Part shown: one piece after another, positions 24,355 through 32,830 of the stretch
How the letters are laid out: each line of letters opens with the position of its first letter
Numbering within the stretch: position 1 is the stretch's first letter
Assembly (NCBI GenBank): GCA_019113645.1
Contig: DXGZ01000132.1
Span: 1-38,337 of the forward strand
DNA from: Candidatus Mediterraneibacter vanvlietii
Lineage (GTDB): Bacteria > Bacillota > Clostridia > Lachnospirales > Lachnospiraceae
Direction of reading: 5' to 3'
Length of the DNA: 38,337 nucleotides
The notes under the pieces: model-generated
What the model was told of the DNA's origin: nothing
The model's database searches: none
What the model saw: the letters and a program-made list of their open reading frames with translations, nothing else
Program-made: the position numbers and the translations under genes

Positions 24355-24835
24355 GAGGATCAGAGAACTTGGAAAACAGATCAGCGAGGATTATGCCGGA
24401 AAACAGATTCATCTGATCTGCGTATTAAAAGGCGGCGTATTTTTCATGTGTGAACTGGCGAAAAGAATTTCCGTACCGGTTTCCATGGATTTTATGTGTG
24501 TGGGAAGCTACGGGGACGGAACGTCTTCAAGTGGTGTTGTCCGCATAGCAAAAGATCTGGACGAATCGATTGAGAATAAAGAGGTGTTGATTGTTGAGGA
24601 TATCATTGACTCGGGAAATACACTTTACTATCTGATCGATGTCCTGAAGAAGAGAAATCCGGCGAGCATGCGTCTCTGCACGCTTCTGGACAAACCGGAC
24701 AGAAGAGTGAAGGACGTAAAGGTGGATTACTGCGGATTCGAGATTCCGGACGAATTTGTGGTCGGATATGGGCTGGATTATGCCCAGAAATATAGAAACC
24801 TTCCTTACATCGGTGTGGTGGAAGGTCTGGAATAG
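24308..24835 (+). CDS. hpt: Hypoxanthine phosphoribosyltransferase
   Basis: The 175-aa enzyme salvages hypoxanthine and guanine with PRPP. It shows the PRPP-binding motif VLIVEDIIDSGNTLYYL, the early LKGGVFFMCELAKRI, and FVVGYGLDYAQKYRNLPYIG near the end. The AUG overlaps the end of tilS by 47 bases, with GGAGG seven bases before it in tilS sequence. In B. subtilis the same tilS-hpt-ftsH order is kept and the Hpt and TilS proteins act with each other on ftsH expression. Confidence 0.95.
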   Translation: MAEKIRVLVPEEKVDERIRELGKQISEDYAGKQIHLICVLKGGVFFMCELAKRISVPVSMDFMCVGSYGDGTSSSGVVRIAKDLDESIENKEVLIVEDIIDSGNTLYYLIDVLKKRNPASMRLCTLLDKPDRRVKDVKVDYCGFEIPDEFVVGYGLDYAQKYRNLPYIGVVEGLE

Positions 24836-24850
24836 GAAGGAGCAGAAGAT

Positions 24851-26692
24851 TTGGACAATAACAGAAAATACAGGAGTGTCAACAGTTCGACAATACTTAT
24901 GTTTATAGTGCTTGTCGTTCTGGCGCTCTGGATGGGAAGCCGGCTTCAGATACACCGGCAGGAAATGACATACACGGAATTTGTATCTGAAGTGCAGCAG
25001 GATAATGTGACGGATGTATATATTGACCAGAGCAGCGCCGTACCCACAGGTACGGTTTCCTTCATGCTGAAGGATGAGGATACGGCAAGATCCGTCAATG
25101 TATCTGATGTAGATGAAGTGGAGACGCTTCTGGAAGAAAACGGTGTTGTATATGAGCTGTCGGCAGTTCCGGAAGAGTCCGTATTTACAACGGTTCTGCT
25201 TCCCCTGCTGATTACGCTCGGCGGGGTGCTTCTGATCTTTTACCTTATGAACCGTCAGAATGGCGGGGCGAATGCTAAGGCGATGAACTTCGGAAAGAGC
25301 CGGGCGCGTATGACGAACCATGACGAGATCAAGGTGACGTTCGCGGATGTTGCAGGCCTGAAGGAGGAGAAGGAAGAGCTGGAAGAGATCGTTGATTTCC
25401 TGAAGGCTCCCAAAAAATACGTGCAGGTAGGCGCCAGAATCCCGAAAGGAGTGCTTCTTGAGGGCCCTCCGGGAACAGGTAAGACACTTCTGGCAAAAGC
25501 GGTTGCAGGAGAGGCCGGAGTCCCGTTCTTCAGCATCTCGGGCTCTGACTTCGTGGAGATGTTTGTCGGTGTAGGTGCGTCCCGTGTCCGTGATCTTTTC
25601 CAGGACGCGAAGAAGAATGCGCCTTGTATTGTATTTATCGACGAGATTGACGCGGTGGCGAGACGCCGCGGAAGCGGTCTCGGCGGCGGACATGACGAGA
25701 GAGAACAGACGCTCAACCAGCTCCTTGTGGAGATGGATGGATTCGGCGTCAATGAAGGCATTATTGTTATGGCGGCGACAAACCGGAAAGATATCCTGGA
25801 TCCCGCGATTTTAAGACCGGGGCGTTTTGACAGAAATGTAATTGTCGGAAGACCGGACGTGGGCGGAAGAGAGGAGATTCTGAAAGTCCATGCGAGAAAC
25901 AAACCGCTCGGAGATGACGTGGATCTGAAGCAGATCGCGCAGACAACAGCCGGATTCACGGGCGCTGACCTGGAGAATCTTCTGAATGAAGCGGCAATAC
26001 TTGCAGCCAAAGACAACAGAGTTTTCGTACAGCAGCAGGATATCCGCCATGCATTTGTAAAAGTGGGAATCGGTCCGGAGAAGAAGAGCCGGATTGTCTC
26101 TGAAAAGGAGCGCAGGATCACAGCTTATCATGAAGCGGGACACGCGATTCTGTTCCACCTTCTTCCGGATGTGGGACCGGTGTACAGTGTGTCGATTATC
26201 CCGACCGGCGGAGCGGGCGGTTATACGATGCCTCTTCCGGAGCGGGATGATATGTTCAATACAAAAGGGCATATGCTCCAGGAGATTACGGTTGCGCTTG
26301 GCGGACGCGTAGCGGAAGAAGAAATCTTTGACGATATTACGACCGGTGCGTCTCAGGACATCAAACAGGCTACAGCGATTGCAAAATCTATGATTACGAA
26401 GTTTGGTATGTCTGAGAGGCTGGGGCTGATCAACTATGATAATGACAGCGATGAGGTCTTTATCGGACGGGATTTCGGACACACATCCAGAGGCTACGGC
26501 GAGAAAGTTGCAGGAACGATTGACGAGGAAGTCAAGAGAATTATAGACGAATGTTACCTGAAAGCGCGCACGCTCATACAGGAGTACCATGATGTGCTTG
26601 ATGCGTGTGCCAGACTTCTGCTTGAGAAGGAGAAGATAACAAGAAGCGAGTTCGAAGCGTTATTTGAGAACAGCGAGACTAAGGAGGCTTGA
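24851..26692 (+). CDS. ftsH: ATP-dependent zinc metalloprotease FtsH
   Basis: The 613-aa membrane protease degrades damaged and regulatory proteins. Two transmembrane helices (about 15-33 and 118-134) flank the extracytoplasmic domain. The AAA domain has Walker [13 protein letters not shown], Walker [12 protein letters not shown] and the second region of homology [20 protein letters not shown]. The protease domain has the zinc motif [10 protein letters not shown] and third ligand region [17 protein letters not shown]. It starts with TTG at 24851, AAGGAG about ten bases before it. Length is normal. Confidence 0.97.
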   Translation: MDNNRKYRSVNSSTILMFIVLVVLALWMGSRLQIHRQEMTYTEFVSEVQQDNVTDVYIDQSSAVPTGTVSFMLKDEDTARSVNVSDVDEVETLLEENGVVYELSAVPEESVFTTVLLPLLITLGGVLLIFYLMNRQNGGANAKAMNFGKSRARMTNHDEIKVTFADVAGLKEEKEELEEIVDFLKAPKKYVQVGARIPKGVLLEGPPGTGKTLLAKAVAGEAGVPFFSISGSDFVEMFVGVGASRVRDLFQDAKKNAPCIVFIDEIDAVARRRGSGLGGGHDEREQTLNQLLVEMDGFGVNEGIIVMAATNRKDILDPAILRPGRFDRNVIVGRPDVGGREEILKVHARNKPLGDDVDLKQIAQTTAGFTGADLENLLNEAAILAAKDNRVFVQQQDIRHAFVKVGIGPEKKSRIVSEKERRITAYHEAGHAILFHLLPDVGPVYSVSIIPTGGAGGYTMPLPERDDMFNTKGHMLQEITVALGGRVAEEEIFDDITTGASQDIKQATAIAKSMITKFGMSERLGLINYDNDSDEVFIGRDFGHTSRGYGEKVAGTIDEEVKRIIDECYLKARTLIQEYHDVLDACARLLLEKEKITRSEFEALFENSETKEA

Positions 26693-26696
26693 TTTT

Positions 26697-28757
26697 ATGA
26701 ACATAGACGCGCTGTTCTGTGATGGCACGCAGGATTATGTGATTCCGGCCGAACCGAAAGAGAATGAGAAGATCATATTGAAATTCCGGACAGCACATAA
26801 TGATGTGGAAGAAGTAAACATCCTGACGGAAGACCGCAGCTACGCGATGTGGAAGATCAGTTCAGGAAACGAGTTTGATTATTACGAGATTGTATGGCGG
26901 CTCGGAAGCGAACCGTTTCATTATTCGTTTGAGATCAAAAGCGGAGAACAGATCTGGTATTATAACCGGTATGGTGTTTCAGATCACAGAGAAGACTATT
27001 ATTCATTTACGATTGTTCCGGGATTCTCGACCCCGGACTGGGCAAAAGGTGCGGTGATGTACCAGATTTTTGTGGACCGTTTCTGCAATGGAGATCCGAC
27101 AAATGATGTGGAGAACAGCGAGTATTTCTATATCGGCGCGCCCAGCGCAAAGATAGAGAACTGGGAGCAGGTGCCTGCCGCTCTTGATATTCGTAATTTC
27201 TATGGAGGGGATCTTCAGGGCGTGATGGATAAACTGGATTATCTGCAGGATCTCGGAGTTGAGGTAATCTACTTTAATCCTCTGTTTGTATCACCGTCCA
27301 ACCACAAATATGATATACAGGATTACGATTATATCGATCCCCATTACGGGAAAATCGTTGCTGACGGCGGTGAGCCGATTCCGGAAGGGGCACAGGACAA
27401 CATTCATGCTACAAAGTACCAGAAGAGAGTCGGCGATATACGGAATCTCGAGGCGAGCAATGAGCTTTTTGCAAAGCTTGTGGAAGAAATGCATAAACGC
27501 GGAATGAAAGTGATACTGGACGGTGTGTTTAATCACTGCGGATCCTTTAATAAATGGCTGGACCGCGAGAGGATCTATGAGCAGCGCCCCGAGTATCCGA
27601 AAGGTGCGTATGTCAGTGCAGACAGCCCGTACAGAGGTTTTTTCCATTTCCACAACAGCAGCGAGTCTGCGTGGCCGTATAATGGCAGCTATGACGGATG
27701 GTGGGGACATGATACGCTTCCGAAGCTTGCATATGAGGATTCGCCGGAACTTGAGCAATATATAATGGACATAGGAAAGAAATGGGTTTCTCCGCCTTAC
27801 AATGTGGATGGCTGGAGACTTGACGTGGCAGCTGACCTCGGGTGCAGCAATGAGTATAATCACATGTTCTGGAAAAGATTCCGGAAAGAGGTGAAATCAG
27901 CGAACCCGAACGCGCTGATTCTGGCAGAACATTACGGAGATCCGATTGAGTGGCTGCAGGGCGATGAGTGGGACAGCGTTATGAACTATGATGCGTTCAT
28001 GGAGCCGCTGACCTGGTTCCTCACCGGCATGGAGAAGCACAGTGATGAGAGACGTACGGATTTGTGGGGGAATCCTGACAACTTTGTCGGCGCGATGCGC
28101 CATTTCATGGCGAGCATGCTGACACCTTCGCTGCAGGTGGCGATGAATGAGCTTTCCAACCATGACCATTCCCGTTTCCTGACAAGGACGAACCACATTG
28201 TCGGACGTGCGGAACATGTGGGTGCGAAAGCAGCCCAGGAAGGAGTTAATCCGGCAGTGATGCGCGAAGCGGTTACTGTTCAGATGACCTGGGTCGGAGC
28301 GCCGACGATTTATTATGGAGATGAGGTCGGTGTGTGCGGTTTCACGGATCCTGACAGCAGAAGGACATATCCGTGGGGACGTGAAGATAAGGAGCTTCTC
28401 GCGTTTCATAAAGAAATGATCCGCATTCATAAGGAAGAGAAGCCGATCAGGACAGGATCCATCAAGCTGCTGTTTGCTGACTTTAACGTGCTTGCGTATG
28501 CCAGATTCCAGGCAGGAGAACAGATTGTGGTTGTGCTGAACAACAGCAAGGAACTGAAGCAGATCACAGTGCCTGTATGGCTTGCCGGAGTTCCGAAAGA
28601 GGGAAGGATGAAGCGGCTGATCTATACATATGAAGAAGGATATACGACCGGGTATGACGAGTTCATCGTTGAGAACGGAGAGATCGTAATCAATATGGGG
28701 CGGCATTCTGCAGCGGTGCTGAAACCGGTCCAGGTGTCGCAGATGGATATTATTTAA
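26697..28757 (+). CDS. GH13 glycoside hydrolase (cyclomaltodextrinase/neopullulanase type)
   Basis: The 686-aa protein has an N-terminal CBM34-like beta domain (about 1-115) and the GH13 barrel. GVFNHCGS, GWRLDVAADL (nucleophile Asp near 375), LILAEHYGD (acid/base Glu near 411) and ELSNHDHSRFL (third Asp near 489) are the four GH13 regions. The domain order and YQIFVDRFCNGD fit cyclomaltodextrinase, neopullulanase or maltogenic amylase. No signal peptide, so it acts on imported oligosaccharides. It starts four bases after the ftsH stop, with its AAGGAGG inside the ftsH end, so it is co-translated with ftsH. The start at 26697 matches that site. Exact substrate unknown. Confidence 0.88.
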   Translation: MNIDALFCDGTQDYVIPAEPKENEKIILKFRTAHNDVEEVNILTEDRSYAMWKISSGNEFDYYEIVWRLGSEPFHYSFEIKSGEQIWYYNRYGVSDHREDYYSFTIVPGFSTPDWAKGAVMYQIFVDRFCNGDPTNDVENSEYFYIGAPSAKIENWEQVPAALDIRNFYGGDLQGVMDKLDYLQDLGVEVIYFNPLFVSPSNHKYDIQDYDYIDPHYGKIVADGGEPIPEGAQDNIHATKYQKRVGDIRNLEASNELFAKLVEEMHKRGMKVILDGVFNHCGSFNKWLDRERIYEQRPEYPKGAYVSADSPYRGFFHFHNSSESAWPYNGSYDGWWGHDTLPKLAYEDSPELEQYIMDIGKKWVSPPYNVDGWRLDVAADLGCSNEYNHMFWKRFRKEVKSANPNALILAEHYGDPIEWLQGDEWDSVMNYDAFMEPLTWFLTGMEKHSDERRTDLWGNPDNFVGAMRHFMASMLTPSLQVAMNELSNHDHSRFLTRTNHIVGRAEHVGAKAAQEGVNPAVMREAVTVQMTWVGAPTIYYGDEVGVCGFTDPDSRRTYPWGREDKELLAFHKEMIRIHKEEKPIRTGSIKLLFADFNVLAYARFQAGEQIVVVLNNSKELKQITVPVWLAGVPKEGRMKRLIYTYEEGYTTGYDEFIVENGEIVINMGRHSAAVLKPVQVSQMDII

Positions 28758-28767
28758 ATTACATGTC

Positions 28768-28806
28768 ATTTTAATGAATGCCATCTGACAGATGGCATTT
28801 AAAATG
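28768..28806. terminator. Long hairpin between the GH13 and pyridoxal kinase genes
   Basis: AATGCCATCT (28777-28786) pairs with AGATGGCATT (28790-28799). The stem extends with ATTTTAA and TAAAAT, and A/T runs flank it on both sides. It could end transcription either way or attenuate the kinase gene, whose start lies 28 bases on. Confidence 0.55.
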
Positions 28807-28833
28807 GATATCAACTGGACAGAATGGTTTATT

Positions 28834-29706
28834 ATGACGAAAAAAATAGCAGTTATTAATGACCTGTCCGGCTTTGGAAAATGTTCGCTGACGGCGGCAA
28901 TTTCGGTTATCGCCTCCATGGGGGTGCAGCCATGTCCGCTTCCGACAGCGATTCTGAGCGCACAGACAGGTTTCCCAAGTTATTTCTATGATGATTATAC
29001 GGACAGAATGGACGCGATCAGCGCGGAGTGGAAGAAGATGAATGTCCGTTTTGACGGGATTTATACCGGATTCTTATCCGGGAGAACACAGATCGGGAAG
29101 GTGATGAGCTTTCTCGATACATTTTATAAGGACGATACGTTTCTTCTTGTGGATCCGGTTATGGGGGACAATGGAGAGCGGTTTTCCATATTCAGTTCCG
29201 AATTCCAGCAGGAGATGAAGGAACTGACGGCGCGCGCGGATATCGTCACGCCGAATCTGACCGAGCTCTGCCTGCTGACCGGTGAGGACAGCCGTCTGGC
29301 TGCAGATATCGCGAATGAGAAAGAAGCACTGGAAACAGCGAAACAGATGGCAGGAGAGCTGATGGCAGGAGGAACCGGAGAAGTCGTTGTCACCGGCATG
29401 CGCGTGACAGACAGCAAGACCGGGGAAGAAAAGATGGGGAACCTGGCAGTGACGAGAGAAGCGGCGGTATTCTCAACGTTCCCGCTTGTGGGCGGGAGCT
29501 ATTCGGGAACGGGAGATCTGTTTGCATCCGTAGTTGCCGGAGGAAGAGCCCGGGGAGACTCTCTGGAGGACAGTGTAAAACTCGCCGGGGAGATGATCGG
29601 AAAAGCCATCGCAGACTCCGTACGCGGGAACGTGCCAAGAGATGAAGGGGTAGACTACGAGAAGTATCTCTGGATGCTGAATAATCCATCTTTCTGTAAC
29701 AGATAA
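28834..29706 (+). CDS. Pyridoxine/pyridoxal/pyridoxamine kinase
   Basis: The 290-aa ribokinase-fold enzyme phosphorylates B6 vitamers for PLP salvage. The N-terminus (MTKKIAVINDLSGFGKCSLT) is typical of PdxK/PdxY. Others seen are LVDPVMGDNGE, TPNLTELCLLTGE and the anion hole and base GSYSGTGDLFAS. The start at 28834 fits the family; a frame open from 28792 would add a leader read through the hairpin. No good Shine-Dalgarno site is seen, so initiation is uncertain. It is the last plus-strand gene before the structured region at 29713. Confidence 0.88.
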   Translation: MTKKIAVINDLSGFGKCSLTAAISVIASMGVQPCPLPTAILSAQTGFPSYFYDDYTDRMDAISAEWKKMNVRFDGIYTGFLSGRTQIGKVMSFLDTFYKDDTFLLVDPVMGDNGERFSIFSSEFQQEMKELTARADIVTPNLTELCLLTGEDSRLAADIANEKEALETAKQMAGELMAGGTGEVVVTGMRVTDSKTGEEKMGNLAVTREAAVFSTFPLVGGSYSGTGDLFASVVAGGRARGDSLEDSVKLAGEMIGKAIADSVRGNVPRDEGVDYEKYLWMLNNPSFCNR

Positions 29707-29712
29707 GAATCC

Positions 29713-29898
29713 GTTTACAGAGCAATATCATAACGCAAAACCGTTCCGCTCTACCTCAAAAATTTGGGCGGATGTAACAAAAAAGCCAGATGTGCGTCAA
29801 ATACGACGACTTCATCTGGCTTTTTTTAACATCCGGCTCAAATGTTTTTCGGAACGCTCTCACTTAAAGTTTTGCTTATATGATACCGCTCTGTAAAC
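29713..29898 (-). repeat. Structured element A (186 bp, first arm of an inverted pair)
   Basis: The ends GTTTACAGAGC (29713-29723) and GCTCTGTAAAC (29888-29898) are perfect complements. Inside are 7-bp stems GCAAAAC/GTTTTGC (29735-29741 with 29869-29875) and CGTTCCG/CGGAACG (29742-29748 with 29850-29856). A 12-base one-sided bulge lies at 29857-29868. The apex is a separate stem, GGATGT to ACATCC and GCCAGATG with CATCTGGC (29785-29792, 29813-29820), with A and T runs: a bidirectional terminator. The loop strands recur inverted in element B. Confidence 0.8.
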
Positions 29899-30027
29899 TG
29901 GGCTAATCCAAATCAGAAAGGTAGATTTTCAGCATCCACACCGCTAATAGAAGCTGCCTGCGGCAGCCTTTCTTTTTTGATGGGACTGCTGAAAAAGCCG
30001 TTCTTTCTGACAGGGATAAACAAGTTT
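29895..30027. repeat. Structured element C (hairpin between A and B)
   Basis: Successive pairings are AAACT with AGTTT (29895-29899, 30023-30027), ATCC with GGAT, TCAGAAAG with CTTTCTGA (29913-29920, 30003-30010), TTTTCAGCA with TGCTGAAAA (29926-29934, 29987-29995), and GCTGCC with GGCAGC (29953-29958, 29962-29967) followed by TTTCTTTTTT. The apex is a good plus-strand terminator. C abuts A and B with no spacer. Confidence 0.65.
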
Positions 30028-30201
30028 CCGGTTCTGTGTCATATAAGCAAAACTTCAAGTGAGAGCGTTCCGAGAATCGTTGGTTCTGCCTGTTAGTCAA
30101 AGCATGTAGGAGTGCCTTTGCACGAGTATATGCTTTGGCGTTACAGGCATTCCAACAGTCGAGGTAGAGCGGAACGGTTTTGCGTTATGACACAGAGCCG
30201 G
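30028..30201 (+). repeat. Structured element B (174 bp, inverted counterpart of A)
   Basis: The outer stem CCGGTTCTGTG with CACAGAGCCGG (10 pairs plus one G.U) differs from that of A but still pairs. The strands 30039-30073 and 30161-30190 match A inverted in 34 of 35 and 30 of 30 bases. The internal stems GCAAAAC/GTTTTGC (30047-30053, 30177-30183) and CGTTCCG/CGGAACG (30066-30072, 30170-30176) and the bulge TTCAAGTGAGAG are kept. The apical hairpin (about 30081-30154, GCCTGT with ACAGGC and CAAAGCAT with ATGCTTTG) is unrelated to that of A. Confidence 0.8.
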
Positions 30202-30250
30202 AAACGGATGATTATCTATTATCTATATTAGAAAGATGGATTTCTCAGCA

Positions 30251-31114
30251 TCACTTCGTCAGGACTTCGATACCGTCTTCTTTGACGAGCACCATATACT
30301 CTATCTGTGCGGAGAGTCCGTCATCGATTGTGTAAACGGTCCAGTCGTTGTCTTCGTCTACGTAGAAGTCCGGGCTTCCCTCGTTGATCATGGGCTCGAT
30401 GGTGAACATCATGCCGGGAACGAGGAGCATTTCGCTTCCTTTCGGCGTTACATAGCTTACGAAAGGATCTTCGTGGAAGGCGAGGCCGATGCCGTGGCCG
30501 CCGATTTCTTCTACAACGGAATAACCGTTAGCCTTTGCGTGAGTATTGATCGCATCCGCGATATCGCCGAGATGTCCCCATGGTTTCGCTGCTGCGAGTC
30601 CCAGTTCCACACACTCTTCTGTGACGCGGATGAGTCGCTCGGCGCGGTCGGAGATTTTCCCCATCTTGAACATACGTGACGCATCGGAAAAATACCCGTC
30701 CAGGATCGTGGATACATCCACATTGATGATATCGCCTTCCTGGAGGATAATGTTTTTGTCCGGAATACCGTGACAGATCTCATTGTTGATCGATGTGCAC
30801 ACGCTTTTCGGAAATCCCTGGTAGTTCAGGGGAGCGGGAATGCCGCCGTGTTCTTTTGTGAAATGGTATACGATCTGATCGATCTCCTCTGTGCTCATTC
30901 CGATATGGATATGTTTTGCCACTTCATCGAGCACGGCTGTGTTAAGGGCTGCGCTCTCTCTGATTTTTTCTATCTGCGCAGGTGTTTTTAATAGTTTGCG
31001 GGAGGGGACGATTTCGCCTCTCTCTTTGTGAAGAAGTATTTTTTCCTCAATGGGCATATGGCATTTTTTGTATTTTCTGCCGCTGCCGCACCAGCAAAGA
31101 TCATTTCTCTCCAT
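30251..31114 (-). CDS. map: Methionine aminopeptidase with N-terminal SEC-C zinc motif
   Basis: The 287-aa type I enzyme removes the initiator Met from new proteins. Residues 1-20 are a SEC-C motif (NDLCWCGSGRKYKKCH), a zinc knuckle thought to help ribosome docking. The catalytic core has EICHGIP, INVDVS and YFSDAS (metal Asp pair), GGHGIGLAFHEDP, FTIEPM and AQIEYMVLV, giving all five metal ligands and the catalytic His. GAGGAGATG lies before the ATG. It is downstream of the DUF1015 gene (90 bp gap) and converges on the pyridoxal kinase gene across the structured region. Confidence 0.95.
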   Translation of the reverse strand: MERNDLCWCGSGRKYKKCHMPIEEKILLHKERGEIVPSRKLLKTPAQIEKIRESAALNTAVLDEVAKHIHIGMSTEEIDQIVYHFTKEHGGIPAPLNYQGFPKSVCTSINNEICHGIPDKNIILQEGDIINVDVSTILDGYFSDASRMFKMGKISDRAERLIRVTEECVELGLAAAKPWGHLGDIADAINTHAKANGYSVVEEIGGHGIGLAFHEDPFVSYVTPKGSEMLLVPGMMFTIEPMINEGSPDFYVDEDNDWTVYTIDDGLSAQIEYMVLVKEDGIEVLTK

Positions 31115-31204
31115 TGTGTTACATCTCCTCTTTTAATATGATTTATGGATACCCTCTCCTGATAAAAGACGTGCGAGTCCATGTCAGAAACGGGCAGGTT
31201 GGTG

Positions 31205-32440
31205 TTAAAAACGGTGAATGAACAGACCGCTCCGGAGTTTTGGCTCAAACCATGTGGACTTCGGCGGCATGAGCATTCCGGCGTCTGCGACGGCCAGAAG
31301 TTCATCCATGGATGTAGGATACATGGAAAAGGCAACTCCGCCCGAGCTGTCTGCAGCTTCCTCGAGAGCTTTCAAACCGCGGATTCCGCCGATAAAATGG
31401 ATGCGGGAATCGGTTTTCGGCTCGGTGATTCCGAGGATGGGGGCGAGGATTCTCTCCTGCAGGACAGACACGTCAAGATTTCTGACCGGATCTCCCGCAT
31501 TTATGGGTGAAGCGGTACGCAGGCGGTACCAGCTTCCGCGGACATACATGCCGAACTCTCCTTTTTGTGAAGGATGATACGGTCCGTCCGCTAACGGGGT
31601 GACCTCGAATCCATCCTTTATCTTATCAAGAAATGAATCAAATGTACACCCGTTCATATCAGTGACAACTCTGTTGTAATCATAGATTTTGAGTTCATCT
31701 GCAGGGAACAGGACGGACAGGAAGTAATTGAACTCTTCCTCGCCTGTAAAGCCCGGATTTTCAGCTCTTTTCTGCAGCCCGACCTTCACTGCAGAGGCAG
31801 CTCTGTGATGTCCGTCGGCAATGTACAGGTGGGGAATATCGGAGAAATAATGAGAAATGTTCTCTATTATTTCTTTATCTGATATTATCCACACCTGGTG
31901 GCGGATCTTATCATCAGACGTAAAATCATACAGCGGCTGGCTGCGTTTTATATTTTCAAGAATCTCGCGGACTGCCCGGTGAGGGCGGTATGCAAGGAAG
32001 ATGGGGCCGGTCTGCGCGCTGCATGCATCTACATGGCGGATACGGTCCTCTTCCTTGGCGGCGAGAGTATTTTCGTGCTTCAGAATCACATTGTCCAGAT
32101 AGTCGTCCACAGATGCGCAGGCAACCAGTCCGGTCTGTGTCCTGCCGTCCATGGTAAGGGCATATATATAGTAGCGGTTCCCCTCATCCTGCACGAAAGC
32201 TCCATCCCGGATCATGTCGTCAAGTGTCTGGCGCGCCTTGCGGTATACTTCCGGGGAATAGATGTCTGTTCCTTCCGGCAGAAGAGTCTCCGCGCGGTCG
32301 ATCTTCAGGAATGACATGGGATTGGACTGTACGATTTTTCTTGCTTCACTGCTGCTGTATACGTCATAGGGAAGTGCGGCGATTTCAGCCGCAAGACCTT
32401 CGGCAGGACGTATGCCCCTGAATGGGCGGATTGTGCTCAT
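31205..32440 (-). CDS. DUF1015-family protein
   Basis: The 411-aa cytoplasmic protein belongs to DUF1015, a family without an established reaction. Conserved parts seen are MSTIRPFRGIRPAEG and ALPYDVYSSSEARKIV at the N-terminus, the ILKHENTLAAKEEDR stretch, and the strongly conserved YIADGHHRAASA in the middle. The family is often found near serine biosynthesis genes, but none is seen here. The start at 32440 is chosen because GAAGGAGG lies just upstream and it gives the usual N-terminus; a frame open to 32515 would add 25 residues. Probably co-transcribed with map. Confidence 0.88.
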   Translation of the reverse strand: MSTIRPFRGIRPAEGLAAEIAALPYDVYSSSEARKIVQSNPMSFLKIDRAETLLPEGTDIYSPEVYRKARQTLDDMIRDGAFVQDEGNRYYIYALTMDGRTQTGLVACASVDDYLDNVILKHENTLAAKEEDRIRHVDACSAQTGPIFLAYRPHRAVREILENIKRSQPLYDFTSDDKIRHQVWIISDKEIIENISHYFSDIPHLYIADGHHRAASAVKVGLQKRAENPGFTGEEEFNYFLSVLFPADELKIYDYNRVVTDMNGCTFDSFLDKIKDGFEVTPLADGPYHPSQKGEFGMYVRGSWYRLRTASPINAGDPVRNLDVSVLQERILAPILGITEPKTDSRIHFIGGIRGLKALEEAADSSGGVAFSMYPTSMDELLAVADAGMLMPPKSTWFEPKLRSGLFIHRF

Positions 32441-32775
32441 GGCAGCCTCCTTCATACATATTAGTAATGATAATGTTCTGTTGTCTGCGGCAGCGGAAAT
32501 CCGTGTAATCCCCAATGTGCCTCGGGGAAAACCCCCGCAGCCGCGCTACGCATATTCTAACACAGATTCTCAGGTTTTACTACCAACAGTTCAGCTATGG
32601 AACTGTCAGGGAGAGAAAATCATGCTCGCATGATTTTTCGAACGGGCAGTTCCATGAGATGAGCGCCCGTATATGAGGAAAACAGCGGCGTAGCCGCAGT
32701 AAGCACGTCGGTGCGGTTTTTCGAATGGCGCGAGCTGAACTGTTGTCATCATTCGACAAAAACCTGCATTAATAC
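32441..32775. other. Intergenic region between divergent genes, mostly repeat
   Basis: No gene is seen between the DUF1015 start and the FHA promoter. A small GC-rich hairpin (CCCC...GGGG, 32508-32529) is followed by the MITE-like element at 32584-32745. Confidence 0.6.
32584..32745. mobile_element. MITE-like element with 13-bp terminal inverted repeats, containing repeat copy 2
   Basis: CAACAGTTCAGCT (32584-32596) and AGCTGAACTGTTG (32733-32745) are perfect inverted repeats bounding 162 bp with no coding capacity. Bases 32584-32670 are the reverse complement of the repeat at 20126-20213. The right half has further stems (GCGGC/GCCGC, GCAC/GTGC), and TTTTTCGAA occurs twice. No target duplication is obvious. 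Confidence 0.65.
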
Positions 32776-32804
32776 TTGCCCGTGGCGCGAAAGTATAGTA
32801 CTAT
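32776..32804 (+). promoter_or_regulatory. Promoter for the FHA gene
   Basis: TTGCCC (32776-32781) and TACTAT (32799-32804), spacer 17 bp, 31 bp downstream of the MITE-like element. Confidence 0.6.
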
Positions 32805-32830
32805 TAAAATTCAAAGGAGTGGTAAATGTT

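Noticed and set aside
24527-25693. Minus-strand open frame (388 codons) opposite hpt and ftsH
   Set aside because: Antisense shadow of two well-conserved genes, with no ribosome-binding site or domain.
27897-28919. Minus-strand open frame (340 codons) opposite the GH13 and pyridoxal kinase genes
   Set aside because: His/Arg/Ile-rich product with no motif; it lies antisense to clear catalytic motifs and spans two real genes.
29713-30201. Integron attC sites as an explanation of the hairpin elements
   Set aside because: The ends lack the GTTRRRY and RYYYAAC core sites, no integron integrase or cassette genes are present, and the bulge pattern differs.
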